Source: Triplophysa rosa
Taxonomy: Eukaryota; Chordata; Actinopteri; Cypriniformes; Nemacheilidae
Direction of reading: 5' to 3'
Length of the DNA stretch: 64,000 nt
NCBI RefSeq assembly: GCF_024868665.1
Contig: NC_079907.1
Coordinates: forward strand, 18,867,000-18,930,999
Part shown: positions 54,276 through 64,000 of the stretch, piece after piece
Position numbering within the stretch: the first letter of the stretch is position 1
Layout: each line of letters starts with the position of its first letter
The notes under the pieces: model-generated
Told to the model about the DNA's origin: nothing
Seen by the model: the letters and a program-made list of their open reading frames with translations, nothing else
Databases searched by the model: none
Position numbers and translations under genes: made by a program

Positions 54276-54736
54276 AGCACCTTCTCCCCTTCATCAGGCG
54301 AGTCAGTGCATTGTTCCAGCTTCCCTACTTCTTCCACTGGACGAAGTACAGGCATTCCATCCATCACTAAGCACTTCGAGCTTATGAGCCGGGTGGAGTG
54401 GCTCGTATTGCAGGCCCAGTATGGGTGAGTTTCCCTCACGAGGCGAACCCTTATACTTGAGCTAGTGCTCCACACGTAGTGACTCCCCTCCTTTGGTAGT
54501 CCCGTCTGACTTTCCTCACTCTTGATTCTTGCCTGGTCTGTGCGAAATAACACGTCATTTTTTTTGCATACGTCATGTAAACCCCGCCTCCAGAAACAAA
54601 GGGGTGTTGGATTGTTCGAAAACACTATACTGTCTCTCAACGTTTTCAAGCTTCGTTTTACCCCCAAATGCAGAACGAAAGAGCAATTCGCCTGGACTAT
54701 GCCGAGCCCTTTAAACCTTGTCTGTGAAACCGGGCC

Positions 54737-56495
54737 TATATGTTTTAGAGTTTATCCACACAAAAACGCACATACACACTTTATCAAAGTACAGTATACC
54801 TTCATATGAGAACTATAGTGCTAATAGCCATTGATGTGTCAATATTCCTTTTTTAACTTTGGCCTCTTCAGGAATGTCTCTGGTCAATAGTTAAAATTGC
54901 CAATGTAGCCAAACGCGTTTCTGCCATCACAACAGAAACAGATTAATAGTCTGAAGAAATCTGAGAGAGTTTAACCTTTGAATTGTTCCTTGAATCCGCC
55001 CACTTTAATTGAGCGCTTATTAGTGTTTCTATCTCCTCACGTCTGAATCATATCGCTAATGCCTGTAAAGGTCAGAGAAATGGATGATGGGTATGAAATC
55101 AGATTTATCTTCACTCATGTTTGGTGACTGTTATGAACAGAAAGTGGCACTTTCATCTGTGAACTCTCTTAAAACTTGATTTTGTGAGATCGGAGTGGCA
55201 AAGCATTATTTTCCGTTATTAAGAAAAACTACAAGAGCACAAAGGTGAGAAAACAGCGAAACAATCAAACGTTGCCTGCTGAATTGTCTTCTGAAAACAG
55301 TTGGGATGACATTTGGGGAAGTCTGTGTGACAGAAAACGCCTGTGTGGTAGATAAAATTAATTGTCTTTTAAATTTTTTAACAAAGTAGATGAAATGACA
55401 TTAATCTATTCACGTGGACTCAAATCAGACACTTCTGTTCTGTAGTTAATGCTGACAGACAAAGAACTTGTTAAGTTGGTGAAATCTCATTTAATTTCGT
55501 TTCGACCTGCCCCATAAGACAAATTTAAGGCTTGAGGGAATTCGCAATGAAGTGAAGGATTCAGTGAAGAAGCTTTATCTCTGTGAGGGAAATGAGCTTT
55601 CAGATTAATAGTGCTGGGAAACATTAGCTTGATTTTAAGGTGGATCTTCTGTTTTCTGACTGGCTCAAGCATTGTGCTGTGTTGTGCATGTTCTCAACAG
55701 TCTCTTGGTCAGGATGCAGTGTGCTATAAAGAGGAATTATGTTTTGTCATTAATATCTAGATGACCCAGCCAAATCTTCTCTTGCTTAAATGCTTCTGCG
55801 GATCAATGACATTTGTTAAGCTTACAGCTGGCGGGGACTGACAGGTAATTAAAAATAAAGCAAACATGGCTTTCAGGGCCATATAACCAATAATTTCTCA
55901 TTATCTCCTCCAAGCAGATGTTAACACAGAGAGAGAATTTGTGCATCGGCGGTCATTTGACTGAATATCACGCTCATTTCATGAAGATCTAAAGAAACCT
56001 ACAGAAACATAATCTCATTTTTTTCCAAACAGGAACTGAAAGGCAAGAAGATTTGTTAAAGTCACCGTAAAAATTTAATTAAACAACTTTAATTGTTATG
56101 GAATGACATAGTGTTTTTTTATAAAATGACTTTGCTGTGTGCTGTTTTATTATTGTGTTTTTAGTCAAAAGATAAAGAACCTCTCTTCACGTCCGGTCAT
56201 GAATAATGGCACCAGGGCTGGGCTCCAATGACCATTTTGTTAGCTGTTCTCGATGGGCGAAATCATGTCCTGTGCTACATTTTTTCCTCATTTCAGAAAC
56301 CGTTGCACTTGGATATCCGTCACCATACAGAAAAGAAGACAAAGGCTACTTCCGTTTCCGAAATAAACATTTTAGGCTGTTACGGTAGTGAAATTTTTAA
56401 TATTGGATTTTTAAAAAAGTTCAAAGTTTTGAAATGAATGTGTTTAAACATTTGTTGTTTGACATGTTGGAGGCCAAGATTTCGTGAGAGTTACC
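54737..56495. other. Unannotated intronic/intergenic-looking DNA
   Basis: No gene or repeat border is recognised. Non-repetitive sequence at about 55780-55990 might be conserved non-coding DNA, which only alignment can show. Confidence 0.4.
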
Positions 56496-56632
56496 TACAC
56501 TCTTACATAAAAGGTGCTCTGTGGTGAAAAAAAGTTCTTCAGATTTGAAAAAGGTAAGAAAGTAATGGTTCCTTAAAGAACTTTGGCATCGCTGTGAAGA
56601 ACGTTTTAAGCACCTTTATTTTTAAGCGTGTA
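56496..56632. mobile_element. Small MITE (137 bp) with TACAC ends
   Basis: The left TACACTCTTACATAAAAGGT and the complement of the right, TACACGCTTAAAAATAAAGG, form an imperfect TIR. The interior has GGTTCCTTAAAGAACTTTGG and ATCGCTGTGAAGAACG, words of a very common fish MITE. Confidence 0.75.
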
Positions 56633-59600
56633 AATGTAATCAGAGGCATTCAGTTACAAAAGCCTTGAGAATTCCTTTTAATGTCAAAGAATCTTAAGCC
56701 AAATGGAGAAGTAGCAAGAGAGCTCATATGGACCGGAAAAGGATCTCATGTGATAGAGTAAAGTCATGCGACCTGGATTGAATTGTCAGTCGTTGCAGGT
56801 ATAAACGTGGCCTGCCTCCCTATTGAGTCAAGAGCTTGTAGAAACTATTGATGAAAGCAGAATAGCATCCTCTCCAAAATCAAGCCAGCAATCTCATTTC
56901 CAGTGAAAATGTCAGCCAGTGTTGAGACGGGAGTTTCTGCTTGCACAGCACTGCTGCTGCTGCTATATAAAGATATATAGCCCTGACCGACAAGATACCA
57001 GCACACCAACAAACATTTAAGAAAATCTCTCTGTTACTTCTGCATATTTAATGACAGCATGGCAGATTAGTTGTGTAAAGCTTTCTGTCCTTGTCAACCC
57101 TGTGTTTCTAAATCCATTCCCTTCCTGTGAAAATACTGTTGCCGTGGTAATTTGACAGAGATGTTAACACGTTATTGGGTTTTAATTATATGTTTTTTAA
57201 AGCAATAGTCATCGTGTCTTCTTCAGTTTAGACTTATTCATGGATAATGGGCTAATACAGCTGGTCATTAGCGCAGAATAAAACTTGCAGAGAAATCGAG
57301 GTGCTGACACGAAGCGGATCTCCTCCCTAATTACACTGACATTATACAGTAGAATAAATACATTGACATGACGTTTAGTTGAGGTGTTTTATTATGGGGA
57401 AATAAAGAAATACTTGAGAAAACTATGACTGCTACTATACCTGTAGTAATGGCTTCCATGTCATAACACAAAAGCATGATGATAAAACATTATGACATGA
57501 AACCAAAAGTGACTGAGAATCCATTCTAAAGCCTACTACACCAGCTGAAATCCTCCTAGCCGTCTCTCTCGGGTGAATCCAGCGAAGTGGACCGCTCTCG
57601 GTCTGAGGGCACTTACACACGAGCAGCTCTCATGCAGGACATCACCGTCTTCTTCAAGTTCACTTGTGATTATCTTCATTAGTGCGAGTTCACAACGCCA
57701 GGCAGGTGAATGCAAGATTCACAGTAATGACTCTCTCAAACTCTTCATCCGTCTCTTGTGTTTCTGTGGAGCTTCTTTATGTGGATTCTAATGAAGTTTT
57801 CTGAGGAAAGTTGGCAAGAAAACATGAATCACTGGTAATTGTGCCTCTGGAGACGCAGGTCAGGATTTAGGTTTCCTGGAGATTACAGTGAATGAGCCAA
57901 GACTTACACAGTTTTTACTGTAATATGTTAAGAAAGCAAGGGGTTGTTGTCTGCGAATCTATACGAAAGCTCATTTTTCTCCATTCACATCAACATCACA
58001 GTGACCCAAGATGAACAACGTTCTTCAGATTTTTAAGATAACTTTGATTAGCAACTACAAAACTTTTTGTTTTGTTTCATATTCTGGAAGAATCATGAAA
58101 ACATGTTTGGAATACAAAAATCTCTTGAAGGTGAATGCAAAATCAACTTAACAAGAATGACATTGTAACAAACCAACATTAATCAGAACTGTAAACTAAC
58201 ATCACTTCTCCTTCCCAACCTCACGCCATTGGTTAAGTCAATGTCTCACGGTTTACACTTCTGAGAAGAATAAATCTACAAATGCCTGGTTTCTTATAAT
58301 GCGTCTCTGATCTAAAAAATGGAAGGCTTTATCTTTAGAAGAGGTTGTGTTATCAACATCAGTATACTGCAGTATTTTCCTTTAATGATGATTTTGACAT
58401 TTGGAAGCAGACAGTGAGTGTGTTTAGCACTCTGTGATGCGGCAGACTCTGAAACCTTCGCTCCATCATCATCATCATCAGAAACTCAATTAGTCCTGCC
58501 ATTATATACTGCACTGTTACCTTTCAGTTTAATGGACGAGTCATCTTATTGGCTGATTTCATGCAGGTCTTAAGCTTATAGATTTCATAACCTGACCCGA
58601 ACATTTCACAGCGCACCAGCGCACACAAAGATATCACAGATTAATAAGGTGTCAGACTCTATTACTGTGGACCAAATATAAAAATCTCAACGGGTGTGCA
58701 TTTACAGAACACTTTCAACATCACTTTCTTGATGCATTATGCAATCTCTCCTAAAGATGTGAGCGTCTTTAATCTTTACAACCAGCATATTGGACATTTG
58801 TATATTCGGTATATTTCTGTTGATATAAGTGGCAAAATGCTGAGGCTTTATCTTTTCTAATACCAGGATAGCTGTGCAAACAAATGATGTAATTGCAAGC
58901 AAAGCAAACTGGTATTTACAAGTGAGAAACTTTAACATTTTAAATGAGTGATGTATAGTACAGTTTATTAAAACAAAATATTTTTATTCAAAAAATAAAA
59001 TAAAATAATAATAACAACAACGAAAGCTCAACTTGGCTGTACGAGTTTCCCATGTGCACCTGAAAGCAGCATTAAGTTGGAATCTGATCAAAAAAGACCT
59101 GCTTATATTTTCAAGTAAATCCAAACATAGAAAGATAATATCTAGATTATCACACCACATCCACCCACACATGATACATATATGTAAGTGAATTAATAAA
59201 TGTCACAAACAAGCGTCATGCCATGTTTCAGTGTTTGAGGTTGAGTTTAGGATTCAGTAGCCCTGCTTTAGACACACTCACATGTGACTTCACTAAACAA
59301 TCTATTGCACACAAGATTCACTAAAGGAATTATGCAAATCAGGTACCTCAAACACATTATAAAAATCATGCTTAATGCAGTTTCAGCGGCTTGTAAGTGA
59401 TGTTTCACTGCGTCTCTATAGGATCATCTCACCGCTGCAGTCCAGGCACCATAAGAGCACTTGAGTACACTACATGTCTGAATAATTGGAGGTTATGACA
59501 TTCTTCTCCATTATGTGATCATTATTTGTTTATTTACTGCTGCCATAATCACTAGGAAATGTACACAAATGTGTCTTTTAAACAAGATTCCATTTAGCGC

Positions 59601-60702
59601 AGACGATAACAGCTCAATGTTAATTGCAGCAGGCGTGTGGTAATGAATGAGATGCAGTTTCAGAGCTTCTGTGAATGTGTTTGTACGTCATGATGACCTT
59701 CTCTTGAATGTTTAGCTTGTGGGGTTTTGTTGGTCCTTTACTTTCAGAGACAAAGTGGATTCAATGAAAGTGTGTGGCTATGTCATAACATCAAATGAAT
59801 CACATTGAAAATGTTTTTTCATACCATGGAATATGTTATGAAGATGTTGCTTGAGAAAACGTATCGCAAGGTACACGTTACATTTTTAACAAATATAATG
59901 AATTATTGAACAAAGCTTAACGAACAATAAAGGATTTGCAATACGTACTGTTACTTCTGTTACTCAAATGCAAAACTTTGCTATAGACTTTGAGAAAACT
60001 GGCCTGAAACAGCACCCTGGAGAGAGATCAGAGTTCTGCACCATGGACAGCACTCGGTGATGAATCCAGTTAGACGTAACACATTCTGCTTTAAGCTTAT
60101 TTATTCAATCTTATTAATTATTTGTTTCAGTTTTTTTTTCAATATGACTTGGTCAGTACTAGTATTAGTTTTTAATATTTCTTTAAATGGTTCCATGTGT
60201 ATCCTGCATTAGATACAACATATCAAAGTAAGTGCCATCTGCAAACAAATGATGCAAGATCTTTACTTCACTTGAGTAATTTCTATAAATACTTTTACCC
60301 AAGAGATGATTTTTACTATGAAGTCAGTCCTAGTTCACCTTCTGTGGCAGCAGAATAATAGCAGGTGTCGTTTATTAATCTACTGTATGAACATTTTATA
60401 AGTATGACATGCAGATAGCATCTAGATTAGTGGTAGGCCGACATAGTCCAGTGGCCAATATATTGTGATTGATTGTTTCATTATCAGCATTGGCTGATGG
60501 ATTATTCCATTCAGCCTCCATATTGTGCATTTTTCTTTGGCAAAAAGCCAGCATCTGACAGACAGTAAAACTACCAACCTTCATTCCCTTTTCATTGTGA
60601 GGTTGCGTTGAGTTAGACCTAACTCGTGAGCAGAACAAAAGCAACTGTGAAACTAAAAACATGTTTTCCTCCAAAGCTGAGTTTACTAAGCTGAGTAATA
60701 TC
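56633..60702. other. Unannotated intronic/intergenic-looking DNA
   Basis: No gene is supported. A short (CAT)n run lies at about 58465-58482. GGTAGGCCGACATAGTCCAG near 60432 may be a degraded repeat. The open frames here lack recognised motifs. Confidence 0.4.
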
Positions 60703-61761
60703 TGTCAGGGTTCCTGTCTAGTGTGTCTTGGTTTCCCCTTTGGTATTGTGGTTGTTGGTTCTCGTGTCTCTGTTTCCACTCTTGTGCTGATGTTTTGTTT
60801 TTTTTGAGCACATGGTTGGTTGACAGCCTGCCATGCGTTTCCTTGTGATTGTGGTGTGACCCCGCCCCTTTGTTACCTTGTTTATCTCCTCGTTATTATT
60901 TCATTCCGTTCACCTGCTCTACTCGTTGTCTTCTTTCTCTCCCCTCCTGTTTCTCGTTTGGGTTTTGATTTCCTTCCCCTTATATTCCCTTCTGTTCTAC
61001 CGTCCTGTGTCAGATCGTTGTACGTTTCTTGTGTACATATAGCCTGTGTTTATTGTTCACGGCGCTGACCGGACCTAGCCTTGTTATCCCAGTCATCATT
61101 ATAGTTAGTTCATAATATATCTTAGTCATAGTCTTGATGTATTTTTGTTGTTTCCTCTTAGTGCAGACTTTTTACCCTTGCCTTCTTGAACTCTCACCTT
61201 ATTTTAGTTTCTAGTGCCTAGACCCGTCCCTTACAGAAAAGACACACGAAATTCACATGTGCAAAAAACACATGTGATCACATGTGAAATGTGTGTTTTT
61301 GGAACATTTTGGTGTGAATTCCATGTGAATTCCCACGTGAAACCCATGGGATAACATGTAAAAACCCATGGGATAACTTATGCGACATGTCTCCACATGT
61401 GATCACATGTTCTTCACGTCACCACATGTTGCACATGTCATCCCATGGGTTTTTAACATGTTATCCCATGGGTTTCACATGGGAATTCATACCAAAATGT
61501 TCCAAAAACACACATTTCACATGTGATCACACGTGTTTTTTGCACATGTTAAACACATGTTGTATACATGTGATCACATGTGAAAAACATGTGAAATTCA
61601 TGTGTCTTTTCTGTAAGGGGTTGCTCTCAAGGTTTTCTGTTCACCTCCCCCTTAGCTCTCGTTGGTGTCCTAGACCTCCCAGCTCTTCTCACCCTGGCAT
61701 CTCTTCTATTTGCACCCGCATCTGAGTCTCCGTATCCTCTGTTCCTCCCACATACATGACA
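60703..61761 (+). mobile_element. Solo LTR (1059 bp including a palindromic insertion)
   Basis: Borders are TGTCAGGGTT and ACATACATGACA. A perfect 6-bp direct repeat, AATATC, lies at 60697-60702 and 61762-61767. The LTR itself is about 667 bp. The remainder is a palindrome (61228-61619). It is a relative of the copy at 458-1376. No internal region is present, so it is a recombination remnant. Confidence 0.88.
61228..61619. mobile_element. 392-bp palindromic MITE-like element
   Basis: CCCTTACAGAAAAGACAC at the left is the complement of GTGTCTTTTCTGTAAGGG at the right, and the arms match along nearly their whole length to a centre near 61420. The arms are full of ACATGTGATCACATGTG and CCCATGGG words that are themselves palindromic. 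No target duplication could be identified. The transcript or single strand would fold into a long hairpin. Confidence 0.88.
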
Positions 61762-61767
61762 AATATC

Positions 61768-62849
61768 AATATCGCTATTAAAAAACACTATTAATTGTCG
61801 TTTGAAACTTTGTAAAATGTTTCACTTGAAAAGTATGTTTGTGTTAGATTTCATTACAATAAATGTCACATGGTTTGAAAGTTTTTGTTTTATGATTTTA
61901 TTCTTTTGGGGCCATTGCATAAACTGAAATGTATTTAAAAGTCGTTCTGTAGTGTGGCACTTTGTCTACATTTTCGAAAGATATTTTACTTGTTTGTTAA
62001 ACTCAAGCACTTGCTAATATATCTGACTAATGACATAAATAATCTGCTCGTTTTATTTATTTTGGAGGAGAGGATGAAATAAGTCACAGAAGTGCATGAG
62101 TTGGGCACATGTCCAAATGATATTAAGCCACATAGAGATCCCTAAAGGAATTAGGCAAAACAAAGATGGATATATGAGTACGGTTTGAAGCAATGAGAGA
62201 TCACTACTAATCCACTCTTGTGTTGCATTAAGCAAAAGAAATGAACAATTTAATCCGAGCGGGTCTGACGCGAAACCTGATTTCATGTGAAGTGTTATTT
62301 TATCTTTAATGCAGCAGTGAGCGTGTCACACAGCATCACTCATTCATTAATGCAAAACTCTGCTGCTAATTCCATCTCCAACAACGGAGTGGACGCAAAC
62401 AAGCTTTTAGATTACACCCGCTCCTCCTGGACTGAAATGTGAGCGAGCAGAAGGACGTTTCAGCCTTTAAAAAGCAGTTAAATGAACTAGGAGCATTAAA
62501 CCGCTTGCCTCTTAGTTATTTGTTAGCAGTGATGGAAGTTATTGAAGCTTGTGTCATTTGAATAAACCCTCGACACAAAAGGTTTTCAATAGTGCTGTTT
62601 GGCACTAGCCTGTCAAGACCTTACTGGCTGTTTGCTTTCTATGGGGGCTGAAGTGTCTCGAGACGGAGAGCAGTGATTTGGTAATGTTGGAGAATTAATA
62701 TTGTGATAAACACAAGAATAACTTTCAGACAGTGTGAATCACCTTTGAATAGAAATAATGTAACACGTAACAAATGTCAAATGTTTGATGGGCATGCACT
62801 ACACTTCTGATTTGTGCTAGTAAAGCACACCACCTTCTAAGTGTTACTT
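61768..62849. other. Unannotated DNA
   Basis: No gene is recognised. 62300-62560 is non-repetitive and could be conserved non-coding DNA. Confidence 0.4.
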
Positions 62850-63114
62850 ACTGTAAAAAAACTGTCATTTTACAGAATTTACAGATGTTTTTGTTTCAAG
62901 ATGTTTCAAGAAATACATGTAACTTTATTTAACAAAACTGTTATTTTACAGTATTTTATTGCCGCCCCAGTTGCCGGAAAATTCTATTTTTTAATGGGAT
63001 TTTGGTGATATTTATAAATACTGTAGAAACCATCAAATAACAGTAAAAGACTGCAAATTTACAACAACAAAAAAACTAAAACCACTAGCACTCCGGCTAG
63101 TGTTTTTTTACAGT
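62850..63114. mobile_element. MITE (265 bp) with ACTGTAAAAAAAC ends
   Basis: A perfect 13-bp TIR, ACTGTAAAAAAAC at 62850-62862 and GTTTTTTTACAGT at 63102-63114. The interior repeats GTTATTTTACAGTATTTT and has GCCCCAGTTGCCGGAAAATT, typical words of a fish MITE family. The target duplication is not clear. Confidence 0.75.
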
Positions 63115-64000
63115 CCTGATTGCGGATTGTAATTGTAATGCAGTTTTTTTAGCTCTTTGTTGGAACAGCTGTATTACACAGAGTGTTTTTCAATGCATGC
63201 TCATCTCTTTCACAAATATGCATATTGAGTGGCATTACATGCTCTTCGGGTTGGTGATGAGAGCACATCAAAATGCCTCGCATCAAATTGTTCTACCTGC
63301 GAGCTTGTTTTTATGGCGGGGTAATGGTTTTCACATCATTAGCACTGGAATAAGGAAATGCGTCACTTAAGAGCAGATGTGCTTGGTAAATCACCTATAC
63401 AGTATTAAGTCTAATAAAACACATATTTTCAGTTTGTGGGACTGCTGAACATCTGCTCTCGATTATAAAACTCCTAAACAAACTACATCAACATGACTCC
63501 GATACACCAGTACACATACACACTGTTTTCATAGCAAAACTACAAGAGCTGGCATTCATAACACAATTACTTACAGTATGTAATGTGACAAAAATGATAT
63601 TAAAAACATGATATTAAGTGAAAAACTGTATGGCGGGGATTAATTTTATGCTTGGGGATTGGTACTATTGTGAAAAGTGACCATTAAATATTAGAATTGA
63701 GCGTGAGTTTGCATAAACAAGGCATACATGTCTCTTTGTCTTCTGGTTAACAGTATCCATTACCAGGAACCTTGTCTATATCAGGAAAAAACATATGATT
63801 AAGGTTCACAATCCTTCACAATTAGAAAAAGAGTTGGGAGATTTACCTAAAATGTGTATCTTTTGACCATTTTCAATATGTGTATTTAGGTTATTTTTTA
63901 GTTCTTTTCATTTTTAGTTGTTTAGTTGTTTTAGTGTCAGTAATGTTTTCATGTTGACTTTAAGCATTTATTCCAGACCTTGTAATACACTACAATTTTT
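63115..64000. other. Unannotated DNA
   Basis: No ORF, RNA or repeat boundary is recognised. Confidence 0.4.

Larger units (their letters stand above)
51960..54560 (+). mobile_element. DIRS1-like retroelement, internally deleted
   Basis: Gag cysteine region, gag middle, RT and tyrosine recombinase C-terminus occur in DIRS order on the plus strand, upstream of which lies a promoter-like ACGGGTATAAAAAGGAAG at 52086-52103. The element is much shorter than an intact DIRS1 because parts of gag, the whole RNase H and the recombinase start are missing. Exact borders are not defined. The inverted terminal repeats expected of DIRS1 were not resolved by eye. Confidence 0.8.
51783..54710. mobile_element. 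TTAA-type element containing a DIRS1-like retroelement
   Basis: The ends AGGGCTCGGCATACTAC and (complement) AGGGCTCGGCATAGTCC sit beside CTAA (51779-51782) and TTAA (54711-54714). The left target copy carries one change. Similarity between the two ends stops after about 15 bp, and GAACGAAA-like words recur near both. It is filled by the DIRS1-like copy. Confidence 0.6.
51082..54736. mobile_element. GGCCCGGTTTCACAGAC-ended TIR element, hosting nested insertions
   Basis: A perfect 17-bp inverted repeat: GGCCCGGTTTCACAGAC at 51082-51098 and its complement at 54720-54736. The interior carries the family's AAGCCAGGACTATGCCTTAG and TCTGGGACTAGCC words, split by a MITE (51113-51455), a SINE (51567-51705) and a larger TTAA element (51783-54710). 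No transposase of its own is visible. Confidence 0.8.

Overview
The window looks like repeat-rich teleost nuclear DNA, most likely from a cyprinid-type fish. The basis is a tRNA-derived SINE of the fish HE1 type, tyrosine-recombinase retroelements of the DIRS and Ngaro kinds, Ty3/gypsy LTR elements with SCAN-like gag, and Kolobok, Harbinger, hAT and Tc1 DNA transposons. I recognise no host protein-coding exon. Every ORF I can assign belongs to a mobile element, and nearly all of those are broken. Family names are from memory and were not checked by database search.

Layout. 1-4.8 kb: an LTR-like repeat, a CpG-rich patch, a hAT-type non-autonomous element with a perfect 8-bp target duplication (3278-4004), and fragments of other transposon ends. 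5.2-10.7 kb: a short LTR with a repeat-bearing ORF, then a minus-strand DIRS/Ngaro-like retroelement (gag, RT, RNase H, partial tyrosine recombinase) interrupted by an HE1 SINE. 10.7-13.3 kb: a 5' LTR, a tRNA-Pro-like primer site and a decayed gag-protease region. 14.2-14.5 kb: a solo LTR with a 5-bp duplication. 15.4-20.0 kb: a chromovirus-like gypsy element with a long open pol and a 3' LTR but no 5' LTR. 20.2-23.5 kb: a hAT element and a TA-flanked TIR element. 24-32 kb: mostly unannotated DNA plus a decayed Harbinger transposase.

32.4-39.0 kb is a nest. TTAA-flanked Kolobok-like ends enclose a THAP-domain fragment, a 60-bp minisatellite, a gypsy insertion and an antisense ORF. The gypsy insertion carries a hAT element. 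It has two LTR 5' ends in inverted orientation at its borders and a perfect 5-bp target duplication outside both, which is not the normal provirus structure.

43.2-44.6 kb: a Tc1 element with an internally deleted transposase. 48.8-51.0 kb: an element with 319-bp terminal inverted repeats and an ORF that I recall as resembling fish 'CCDC106-like' predictions. 51.1-54.7 kb: three-level nesting, with a DIRS1-like retroelement inside a TTAA element inside a GGCCCGG-ended element. 60.7-61.8 kb: a solo LTR carrying a 392-bp palindrome. The remaining stretches (about 24-28, 29-32, 40-43, 46-48.7, 55-60.6 and 62-64 kb) look like ordinary intronic or intergenic DNA.
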